Shown one piece after another: positions 44,375 through 54,934 of a DNA stretch of 64,000 bases (positions within the stretch are counted from its first letter, which is position 1; each line of letters starts with the position of its first letter). Where the stretch lies: NCBI RefSeq assembly GCF_000208865.1, contig NC_018386.1, forward strand, positions 1,612,001 through 1,676,000, read 5' to 3'. Both the position numbers and the translations under genes were made by a program. The DNA comes from Neospora caninum Liverpool (lineage: Eukaryota > Apicomplexa > Conoidasida > Eucoccidiorida > Sarcocystidae). Under the pieces are notes generated by a model, which saw only the letters and a list, made by a program, of their open reading frames with translations, was not told where the DNA came from and made no database searches.

Positions 44375-47300
44375 ATGCAGGATCCACGGGAAGACCGACT
44401 GCACGATGCAGCGGAGGAAGAAGAGCGACTTGTGAGAAACCGAGATGAAAGAGCGCAACGGGCGTCCTCTCGCCTGGCTGACTCTCCAGGACAGTTCCCT
44501 GACGGAAATGCTCACAAACGAGACGCGACGCATGCGGCCTCTCCCTCTTCGCCAGCACGTTCTGGAAAGGAGACTGTCCAACGCGAAGCGGAGACACGCG
44601 CGAATCGGCTGCCTGACCACGTCCTCATGCCGCCTCCGCCTCGCCTACCCGCCCCGCTCTTGAAAAAACGTGAGCAAGGAAACTGTTTCAGACCCTCCAG
44701 TCTCTCCAGGCACGCGCATGCACCTGCGTTTTTTATTCATTTATACAAGTTCAGCTTTTATGGGTTTTCTCTCTGGACAGAGAGAGAGGCGGACTCACGT
44801 GCGGAGACAGGCTGCCGTACAAGGCCTGACGAGAGACAGAGACGAGGACATTTGAAAGAGGCCTCGCAATCGCGTAGAGTCTCGCGCCTGTGCATTTGTC
44901 TGTATATATATAATCGATTCACACTGCTTCAGACACACAAGGAGACACATTTACATCCATCGACCGATCTGCCTGACCATATATGTGTGTATAGATGTAT
45001 GTCTCCGTCGTCTCCTCGTTTGATCTCCTTCTGCTCTGTGGTGTGTGGCTCATAATCCTCTCGGGTGCATTCGCCCTCGGGAGGCGAGACACTCCCCTTC
45101 CGGCAATGGAACAGTCATTTGTGAATCTTGTTTTTTCACGTCTTGTTTTAGATATCTGTGTGCCTGCACTCTGGTTTGTGTGGACTCGTACCGACCTGCT
45201 GGGGGAGAGCAGCGTGTTTCCAACTTTTTTCGCGCGGAAATCTGTAGGGAATACTTAGGTCTATCTATTTATAAAAATAGATTTGGAAATGGTCTATTTA
45301 TACTTACTGGTATACATTTCAGTCGTGTCATTGTTGGTGCTCTCTTGGGATTCTCTAATTAGAGTATTTCTAGCTCGCTGGCTACACGCGCAGAGAGATG
45401 GAAGCGTCCTGAGAGCCTGTGTCTTTCGTGTCTTTGCAGAACGGCGATCGAAAGACGTGTGTCCTTTTCTGCTGCTTGCATCTGCAGGAAAACTGGCGAC
45501 GAAGGGAAAGACACCACAAGCCGAAGACGGCCAGCTGCCTTCTCCGGATAAGAAGTGTCTCAGTCCTTCCCAGAAGGATCTAGACAGAGCTTCTCTCTCT
45601 TCCTCGTCGTCTCTCTCTTCTTCCTCGTCGTCTCTCTCTTCTTCCTCGTCTTCTCTCTCTTCTTCCTCGTCTTCTCGCTTGCCAGAGATTCCGAGAAAGC
45701 CTTCTCTGTCGCAAGGACGGGAGGCGTCTGAGGGCGGGGGAAGCAGCGAGAGGGAGGAGGGCGAGAAGTCGTCAGTGGAAGATTTGTTTTCCTCTTTCAT
45801 GTCGGAAATCGCGGCGCTGGAGAACCAGCACGCGGACCAGCCTGACGGGGGCGGCGAGGGAGGCACAGACGGCTCCACTTCTCCTGCTGAGGGTCGGAAA
45901 ACCTCCCTCCTTCAGTCTCCTCCCGCTTCTCCCTCTTCTTCTCTCGTTTCTCCCTCTTCTTCTCTCGCTTCTCCCTCTTCTTCTCTCGCTTCTCCCTCTT
46001 CTTCTCTCGTTTCTCCCTCTTCTTCTCTCGCTTCTCCCTCTTCTTCTCTCGCTTCTCCCTCTTCTTCTCTCGCATCTCCCTCTTCTTCTGTTTGGCAGCC
46101 ACGGGTGGTTCCGAAGACGAAGAGGCCTTCCTGTTGGAATGCAAAGACACAGGAGGCGTCGTGTACACGACCCAAACCTCCAGCTCTGGAGGCACCGAGC
46201 GCGCGAGGCGAGTGTGAGCCTGCGCGTCTTCTCGCCGAGTACGCGGAGGAGAGCGACTCTGAAGCGGCGTCTTTCCACTTGCCCCCGCCCGGACCAGGCG
46301 GAGGACAGGACGTGGTTTCTCTCTCCGCTCCGCGGGAAGTCGCAAAGACGCGCGGCTCGCCGCAGTCTGTCGACGAGGGCGCAGAGACGACGGCCCCTGT
46401 CAAGGCCGAGCCTGCTTCGAGCGCACCCGTCCTGCGAATCATTTCCAGGACAAAGCGGACAGTCGCGGACGACACCGGCGCGAATGCGGGGCTCGAGGGG
46501 CGGGAGCAAAGCTGCAAAGGTGCGGAGACACCCGGAGCAGAGGGCGAAGAGAGCGTGTCGCGCTCGAGAGGGAGCGACGGAAAGTACCTGCCGACGCCGA
46601 CGGAGAAACTCAAGACTCCCGAAGAGAAGATCGCAGAATTTCTAAACCAAATCGCGTTCATCGAGCGCGCAGTCGACGAACACGACGAACGCGAGAGACT
46701 TCGGCGCCGCAGGCTCCGGAGGCGATGTACATACACCGGAAGCGAGGAGGAGTTCTTCTCCGACGACGTTTCGGGCGCGTCTGGGACCGAAAGCGAAGAC
46801 AGCGCCGAAGACGAGGCGGAGCGAGAGAAGCGGCGGGGGACAGACAGAGAGCGAGAAAACGCGGTAGACGAGGCACAGGATGACTTGCTGGGAGAAATTG
46901 TAGCGGCGGAACTCGAGGCAGAACGCAAACGTGGACGGGGACGCAGAGAGACAGAGAGCGACAAGGCACGGTGTGGGGGAAACGGAGACGGCCAGCCTGT
47001 CTCCTGCACGTGTCTTTGCGCCTTCTGCAAATACTGCCACGAGAAGGAAGACGCGCGAGAGACAGAAACGAAAAAACGGACGAAACACGACGCCAAGCAG
47101 GTGAGGGACAGGCGAGAGAGGAAAGGAGAACGTCAAAGAGCGTGGGTCTTTTGACAGAGAACACATCTCTCCGCCCCGCGCTTTCGGAGGTTCTCTCCTC
47201 GGCCGTCGTGGGGTCCGGATCTCTCTGTGCTGGCGTACCTTCTTTCGTCTCTGTCGCCTCTTTCTCGGTTTTCGTTCCCTTTCTTTTCGCTCCTCCTTCT

Positions 47301-50300
47301 GATTCATTCTTCCCTCCAAGTTTCCGTGTCTTTTTTTCCGCAGGTCGAGGCGCTTCTGTGGACGATCGCGGCGGAGCTCCACAAGCTGACGTCGACCGCC
47401 GAGGCCGCGTGGCGGAAGCGCACAGAGACAACTCTCGAAACGCGGAGAGTGAGCACGAAAGGAAAGAGAGGAACGAGGGGAAAATACAGAGGAAAAGCGG
47501 ATGAGAGCACTACGCGAGGCATGGAAGGAAGAAACGCTTCGGAGAATGGAGGAAAGCGAGGCCGAAGCAGGCAGCGAGAAAGCCAGAAGATATATGAAGG
47601 CAGAGGAGAGAAGCGATTGAAGCCAGGCAGCGAGAAAGCCAGAAGATATATGAAGGCAGAGGAGAGAAGCGATTGAAACCAGGCAGCGAGAAAGCCAGAA
47701 GATATATGAAGGCAGAGGAGAGAAGCGATTGAAGCTGTGTCTTTCTGATGGCGCATGCATCCTTTTTTCGACACGCGGTGTGTTGACATCACGGGTCTCG
47801 CTTTTGTTCTTTCGCAGTTCGACTGGCAAGCAGGAGCCTTGGACACCACGTACTTCCTCGCGAAGCTTCGAGCTCTCAGAGAAGATCTCAAGGTAAACAC
47901 TGGAGCATATGGGCAGTCTCTCCCGTGCGAAATACGGGATCACGGCTGTGCTCTTCTCTTTCCGAACGGCACAAACCGGGAAATGCGTGTCCCCAACATA
48001 GAATCCTGTGCGTTTACAGCCTGTACACCAACATACGCAAAACGGTCTCTCAGCTGGTGCATGCAGAGCCCTCTGGTTTTCGTCCAGATGCACATATGCG
48101 AGTATGCGGCGTATCAATCGGCGCGGATATTAGAATCGACAATACACGCAAATAGATATGTATGTACTTATATCGGTATATGTGTGTGTGCTTGTTTCAA
48201 TTCGCGTTTTCGCTTACCCCTTGTGATGGGCGATGCATCCACCTTTCGTAGGATTGCACATCGATCGAGATGTCTCTTTCCTCAAATTGCAGCGGGAGTG
48301 TTGTAGTTTTTTCCACGTTTCTTTCATCCGCTTTTGTGGCTCTTTGTGTGTTTCACGTTTCGGCCGCGCCTGGGAGAGCGGACAAGTGGGGGGCGTTTTT
48401 GGCGATGCATGCGTTTCGCGCCTCCGAGGCGCCGTCCTTTACCGATTTCTGAGATGTTCCTCCGAGGAAAGGCGCAGCCTCCCGCTTCTTTTTCTGGTGG
48501 TGCTTGTGTTTGGACACGCTCCTCCCTCCAATTGCAGGTGTGTAAAGAGCTGCGTGAGAGTTTTTCATCTGGTTCGGTGTTTGCGTGCGTAGCTGTATGT
48601 TTCTCGTGTCTGTTTTCTTCCCTTTTTCTTCCCGTTCTCGCTGGGCTGTCTCTAGGCGAAAGTCGAGCAGGAAGAGAGGCGCGAAAAGCTCCAGTCGAAC
48701 AGTTCCGAGTTGGCTTCAGCGTTTCCTTACTCGCCCGCGGTTGCCCCGATGAAGGAGGAGAAACCAAGTTCCTCCGTCTCGAGCTCTCAGCCTTCGCGCA
48801 GCTCGAGCTCCCCGGCGCCAGGCCCTATCTCTGCTTTCTCCTGCATCCGGAGTGTCTACGACCCTAAGCGAAGCGGTTTCTCCCCTGTCAGGCCTTCCGT
48901 CTCTTCTTCTACTCCTTCTGTCTCTTCTTCTGCTCCTTCTTCTGTCTCTTCTCTCTCTTCTCGGTCTGTGACGCACATTTCACGGGGCTCGTCCAGCTAC
49001 GCGGGAGACGGCGAAGTTCCGCTCCCGTCGTCGCCGCCTCCGCCGATGCCTCCTGACGAAGACGAGTCAGAGAGCGAAGAGCGAGGCGAGAAAGAAGAGA
49101 AAGGAGAGAAAGGAGAAAGAGAAGAGAACGGAGAGAGAGAAGAGAAAGGAGAGAGGGAAGAGAGAGGCCGCGAGCGTGCGCCACGTGAGCGCGGGAACCA
49201 CGAAGACCCTGCGCGTGCCGGGGAGCGACGAGCAGCGGAAGCTCTATCAGGTAGGACAAGTGAAAACACGAGAGAGAGCGAGACGTTTCTCCCCTCTCGA
49301 GGCTCGCAAACTGCCGAAAACGGGGCGCCTGTGACGCGCATTTTGCAGAAAACCTGTGTCCTTTTTACGTCCCTATGCATGCTCAAACGGCGCGCAGAGA
49401 AGGCGGTCCGGTCGCGTGTTTGCGGATATCGCGTTTTTTCGAGATGCCTCTCCGGCGAGCGTCTCCCGCTCGCCAGAGACGCCCCGATGACGATGAGCGC
49501 TCTCGCGGAGACGAACGCGCCGAGGGCGTGAAAACTGGAAACAGACTTGCTCCTGGATTTCCACCTTCGGAAGGCTGTCTTCGAACTGCGGCCTGTCGTT
49601 TTCTTCCGGTTCTTCCTTCGTCTTGTTTCGCGGTCGGCTGGTTTGGTCTTCTTGTTCGTGTTTCGGGTGTTTCTCCTCTGTTTTGTCTGGTGTCAATTCT
49701 CGTTCAAACCCTCTCGTGTCTTGAGAACGCGAGATGAAACAGAAAAAGGAAGGAGAGAAAGAACAACTAGCATGCCGACACAAAAAGGGGAAAGAGCGTC
49801 GACGGCTTGCTGGGCAGAGCGCCACCAGTTTTTTCTCTCCCGTTTCCTCTCGCTCGTTTCCCATGCTGAAAAAGCGAGCGAGAGAGAAAGAAAGAAAAAC
49901 ACAGGAAAACGAAGACAGAGAAGAAGCCGCGTAGCGGGAGAGAGAAAGTGACCGACTGCTTGCGACGAGTGCAAGCTCTGCTCATCGAGGGAAGACTGGT
50001 AAGCGAAAGAAGCGAGACGCGAGCCTTGCCTCTTTCGGACACGTTTCGTGTGCATTTGGTTGGCCATACGGCGCGGGCAAAGAACGCGTGTAGCGTTTCG
50101 AAGCAGCGACTTCCGAACGTAGAAAGAAAGGCGGATCTTCTGTCGCGTTCGCGCTGTCTTGTTGCGGCGTTCCCGCGCAGGCGCGTTCATACTTCCAGTT
50201 TTCCCTTCCATGAGATGTTCGTTTCTTTCGCCGCTGTCACGACAACAAACAGACTGACCCTGAGCTTGGAGACACTGTACTCCACACCCTTTTCCGATTT

Positions 50301-50662
50301 CTCGCAAACGGTGCCGCAATTTAAAATACGTGTAAAAATGTGTGCTTGGGGATGTTGGGTGTTTGCTCTGTATGCTTCCACACAAGCAGACATTCTTTTG
50401 CATGTGCATTCACCTACATACATACGCACTTGCATATATGCATATATATGTAGTTATATGTGGTTGCACGTGTTTGCTTGCGAGTGTTCAGTTATTTTTG
50501 CCGTTCGTCTTGGGACTTCCCGCATTTTCCTGGTGGCTGAACGCGTCCTCGCTGTGTGCTGTCGTTTTGTGTAAACAGATGTATACACGGAAGAGAGCCT
50601 AGCAAATGACACTGCTGAGCTCTCATGCATTCACTTTTGTCCGTGTCTCTTTATAAAAATAT

Positions 50663-50725
<63 letters not shown>

Positions 50726-53348
50726 TAGATATAGATATAGATATAGATATAGATATAGATATAGATAGATAGATATAGATAGATAGAGATAGATAGATAG
50801 ATTTTGTATATATGTATGTATATATATATATATATATATATGTGCATGCAGTTGGAGGCATTCCTGTTTGGATAGAGCCTGCGCCGGAGTTTTTGTGAGG
50901 TGTGGCGAGGCAGGTACCTTCACCGACTCAGCCCCGTGGCGGTGTCTTGTCCGTGAACGAAATTCCACATTGACCGTCTTTCTCACGGTCTGCTGCCAGT
51001 TTCTGGGTCGTCTCGTCCCGTCCCGCAAGGCCCAGAAAAGTGCACTTTTTCGCGTCGGCTTCTCTCTGTGCTGCATGCTTTCACAGACGGCGATCGCTGA
51101 GATCCACACAAACCATCGACAACAGCTTCTTTTCCCAGAGAAATGGAACCCTCTCGCCGTCGCTCTCTGTTCCCTCCCCCTTTCCACAGTCGGCCTGTCG
51201 CTGTCTCTTCCTATCCTCGGCGTCTCTGGTGTCTCCGCGTGTCTGTGTCTCCGCGTGTGTGTCTCTTCTTTCGGATGCGCGGGCGTCCGCGCCGCGTTTG
51301 GGCGGCGCGGGGCAAAAGATCGAAGAAATCCGAGCGTTTTTCGGACGCACAAGGAGCGCCTGATTCTCCACTTAGGCTGGTTCCTGTGCAGCGCTTGCTT
51401 CGCCTCTGTGGGGAGTTCCGGGACTGCATTCAAGTGCGCTTTTTGCGTTGAGAGAGCGGTCAGTTTCCGAGTCTGTCTGCGGCGGAGGAGTCGCAGGACG
51501 CAGGTTCGTGTCGCCTCTCTTCGGAGAGGGGAAAGGAATTTTCGGAGACGACAGAGACACACGGCATCCGCCACACCGCCCCTCTCGCTCCCCCATCGCC
51601 GTGCCTCTGGCGTGTGCAGTCTTCATTTCCTCGTCTTCAGCATACACTTTTTTTCTGTCTCTCTTTCTCTCTCTTCCTTGCAATACTTCTTCTGTGTAGG
51701 ATTTGTGGATCGCAGCGTGCGTTTTTGTGAAGGCAGAAAACAGTTTGGAGTGCAATCGCCGAAAACTCCTCGGCAGACCCCCTCGAGGGAAACGAATCCT
51801 CCAAACGTTTTGCGAGGAGACGCCCGAGTCGACATGTCTCTCGCCGGCGTTTTTCCGCCGATCCTCCTGCCGCAGCCGCCGCATCACTCGGGATCTCAGA
51901 GAGAGAGAGCGCACCCCTCTCTTTCGAGGAAACGGGGAGTCTCTCCACTATTCAAACCCTTCCCTTTGGGGAGTGATTCTGTGCGGTTTGTGGCTGCAGT
52001 AAATCGCGAGTCAGGTGTGTTCTCATACCTGTGTTTGAAAGTGTGTTTCCCTTTGCTTTTGGGTCCTCTGCAGGCGAATCTGGAGGCGCGGATGCATGCG
52101 CTCGCGCTCCTAGAGGCGCGAAAGACGACCTGAAAGGCCAGGCGCCCGTCGCCGCTGAAACCGAGAGCGCCAGCGGTGTCGGTCGACCTCGCGGTCACGC
52201 TCAGACCGCCGAGAAGAAGGGGAGAGCGCATGCAGCCTCTGTCGTGTCTCTCGCATCGACGACGAATCCGCTTTTGCGGAAAAAGATGAAGCTCGTCGAC
52301 AAGTGGAGGCGAACGCGAGAACGCGAAGACGAAGAAGACGAACGGCTCGAGAGGGTGCGTTTTTCGCTTGCATTTTTTGCGGCCTCGCAGAGAGCCGGCT
52401 GTCCCGCGTGACGCCACGAAAAAGAAAGACAAGCAAAAAGCCGAAGACGCCCGGCGAGGGGAGGGGTCGGTCTGAGGGTCGTGGGGCATGGGACACGCGA
52501 AGAAGAGAAAACGGAGGTAAAGAGGAAGGACGTTTGCGTTTTTTTAATTTCGACGACTCAAAAAGGAGGCCAGACGCACCCCGTATGCTGGTGCAGGCGA
52601 ACCTGCTCATACACCAGCTCTGTGCATTTCACGCGACTGTTGCATGCACATCAATAAAGCTGTGTCGGTGAGAGATCAAGAGTTCGGGTGCGAAAAACCA
52701 CGGAGTGTTAAAACCTCTTGAGGGTTTTCCGAAACGCGGCTTGTGTGTCTTCAGGAGAGAGAGCGACGGGAACTTGAGAGAGAACAGCGAGAACGGCAGA
52801 AGATCGAGGAGTGGAAGGAGCGGCAAATCGCAAGGTGCGCGCAGGAATGCCCCTGTTGTCTTTTGGGGTGTCTCTGTCTGCCGCCCTTTTGGTTCTTTTT
52901 GGGATTTTTGCCGGAGTCGGGAGTGTGGGTGCGGAGGAAAATAGAGAAGGAAGGTCCACAGTGCCTCACAGCGAGACAGGGAAGAAAACATAGATATCTT
53001 GAAATGCATGCGGCATAGCCAGTTCTCTTGGCGTTTATGTGTGTAGGTACACGGTGTTTGCAGGGGCTCTGACAGCAGGACTGCATCCATACTTATTTAT
53101 GTACTGGCCTCTCGGGGGTATATAGATAGAAAGATTAAGGTATATAGAGGATAAAGATACCGGGAGACATAGATACATCCGGATAAGGATGTAGAGATGT
53201 GTATTTGAAACATGCAAACAGATGCATGCGTATGGCAAGTGTTTTTGTGATTTTCCTCAGCGGCGGCGCAGCGCGAAATGCGAATTTGATTGAAGTGACG
53301 CAGGACTGGCGAGCGATGGTCGAGAAGAATCGTCAGCAGCAGTTGTAA
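44375..53348 (+). CDS. FNBP4-like protein (formin-binding protein 4 family), large repeat-bearing gene
   Basis: FNBP4 relatives are nuclear proteins linked to WW/proline interactions and the spliceosome. Supported exons: 44375-44669 (an earlier in-frame ATG is at 44330), 45488-47100, 47344-47448, 47818-47892, 48538 to about 48560, 48656-49250, about 51450-51503, 51700-52014, 52074-52354, 52755-52834, 53261-53348 (TAA). The 49251-51450 part is unresolved; a peptide [17 protein letters not shown] at 49948-49998 may belong. Family-like marks are [29 protein letters not shown], a charged helix ([19 protein letters not shown]) and the ending [21 protein letters not shown] degenerate WW-like stretch, [15 protein letters not shown], lies near 46135; the conserved second Trp is Cys. 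Ser-rich and Glu-rich repeats bulk it out. The family call is from memory of short motifs and is moderate. Confidence 0.5.
45592..45677 (+). repeat. 21-bp Ser-coding minisatellite
   Basis: About four copies of a 21-nt unit (TCCTCGTCGTCTCTCTCTTCT type) that read as Leu followed by five or six Ser in the FNBP4-like gene. Confidence 0.8.
45928..46095 (+). repeat. 21-bp minisatellite coding SPSSSLA/V, or an intronic polypyrimidine block
   Basis: Eight consecutive 21-nt units, the last degenerate, each TCTCCCTCTTCTTCTCTCG plus CT or TT. In the long exon frame each reads SPSSSLA or SPSSSLV. The block ends directly in TGTTTGGCAG, a plausible splice acceptor, and a phase-matched donor lies at 45893, so the block may instead be an intron. 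Confidence 0.85.
47570..47737. repeat. 56-bp direct repeat, three copies, intronic
   Basis: Three nearly identical tandem copies starting at GGCAGCGAGAAAGCCAGAAG (47570, 47626, 47682) in the 47449-47817 intron of the FNBP4-like gene. The period is not a multiple of three. Confidence 0.9.
49086..49165 (+). repeat. Glu/Lys/Gly-coding purine repeat
   Basis: Purine-only stretch made of GAGAAAGGA and GAGAGAGAA units that reads as [19 protein letters not shown] in the 48656-49250 exon. Confidence 0.75.
50659..50842. repeat. Long GATA / GATATA microsatellite
   Basis: About 60 bp of (TAGA)n, then (TAGATA)n, degenerate GATA copies and a terminal (TA)n. It lies in the unresolved intronic part of the FNBP4-like gene and is the longest simple repeat of the window. 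Confidence 0.9.
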
Positions 53349-54934
53349 CTTTCCCGGTCCTCTCGAGTCTCCCCCACTGTTCCAGTGGTTCCTTCTCTTG
53401 TTTCACCTTTCTAGACACAGACTCTTTGCACGTTTTGTCAATCCCATGTCTGGTCCCAGAAGCTGCGCTCCCCGCAGATAAACTGACGTCAAACAACGGG
53501 CGGAAGACGTTCCTCCCGTCGCGAAACCCCCGCATCGCTTCCGCTCTCGCGAAACTCCCTGCCTCCTCCACCCCCGGTTCCCCCTGGCAGGGTGTACATC
53601 CACCTCGATACACTCTTCGCGTGCGGATGTCTACGTCTGTCGTCGCCGAGCGTCCAAACGCCGAAATGGCGAGACTTCTTCGCTGACTGCTCTGTGCTCT
53701 TTCACGTAAAAAGGGACAACTGCTCGACAGCGCGGTTCGCCAAGGCCTACTTCTCCCCCATCGACGCCTAACTCCCTGGGGGGGGAGGGGGGGGGGGGGT
53801 TAGAGGCGGTACTCTCTCAGCAAGCAGGCACGCGCCTCGAGTCGAGCTGAAGCACAGCCGCTCAGTTTCGATTCTTTCTTTTTCCTGGCACACACATCGA
53901 CGCAGAGACTCTCTCTGCACTGGCCTCGCTCTCTCAGCGGCAAAGATCTGGATTTCTTCACGATATCTGGGATGTTATAGGCCTTTTTCACGCTTTTTCA
54001 GAGCCGCTTCCGCTTCAAAGGCGTCTTCATCAGGCGAGAGAAGGAACCACAGAGTTCGCCGCGTCCCCCCCGGTGTCGCGAAGGAAACGCAGCCCGAGGC
54101 GAAAGGTCCGGAGGTTCCAGGCAGTGAAAAAACGTTTGGCTGCATGCACAAGTTTCTGCTCACGTTTTGTGTTAGACGCACTCCGGCCGAGCGCGGGAAA
54201 CGCCGCACAGCAGACACCTCGCGAAAAAACACTAAGAACCTCCACGGAAAAGAAGATCTACAGCTACTGAAGCTCACATGCACACAGGACTCTCTCCTAC
54301 AAAAAAAGGCCGCTGGTGAGGCGATACACGCTGTCGCGTCCTCAGACTTTTTCGCGTTTGAGCATCTTCAGGTAGCCGATTTCACGCGTAGAGCTACCTA
54401 TGATACACACATACAAATAAAAACTGCATGCAATTGAAGAGGCGGACCGGGCGAGGCACACGAAGCAATGCGCGTCGGGCGGGGCTGTGAAAAACGTTCG
54501 CCCTCACTTTGGACGCGATCCGTCAAACGAGACACGCAAGGTGTACATACAGTGTGGATTGGCTCTCGAGAAAGGCACACACTCGAGCGATTCGCGTCTT
54601 AACCTGCAAAGTTCGAGGCAAGAAAGATCCATTCAAAAGTCCAAAGGCACAGTCTGCGGCGGGACAGAACATGAACAAAAACCACGAAACGAGGACATCG
54701 CGTGGCACGCCTCTCTCTATTTTTCTCCTTTCTCTCCCTTTCAAATCGGTTCTCCCTTTTTCCTCTCTTCCTGGGTGAGCCGGCCGCTCCACTTCGCTCT
54801 CTCGCTTCTCTTGCCTCCCCTGCATTTTTTCCTCCCTTTCAATTCCCGGCCACGTCCCTCTTTCTTCTCGGAGCACCAACGTCCTCCGCGTCTCGCTTCT
54901 CGAACCCTTTTTCGAGATCGCGTCTTGGGCGCTT
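53349..54934. other. Convergent spacer between the FNBP4-like gene and CPL
   Basis: About 1.6 kb between two stop codons facing each other. It contains a G8-A-G13 run at 53778-53799 and a pyrimidine-rich tract at 54715-54900. I see no supported gene. Confidence 0.5.
53778..53799. repeat. Poly-G tract
   Basis: Eight G, one A and thirteen G in the convergent spacer. Assembly errors and quadruplex formation are both plausible. Confidence 0.85.

Noticed and set aside
45912..47096. 394-codon minus-strand ORF opposite the FNBP4-like gene
   Set aside because: It mirrors the plus-strand Ser-rich repeat as an EEEGEAR repeat and has no start context or splice partners. The plus strand carries the family motifs.
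47570..47737. CRISPR-like array
   Set aside because: The units are directly adjacent with no unique spacers and the DNA is eukaryotic, so this is a minisatellite.
46642..48117. 491-codon minus-strand ORF
   Set aside because: It crosses introns and exons of the plus-strand gene, includes the 56-bp repeat, and has shadow-type composition.
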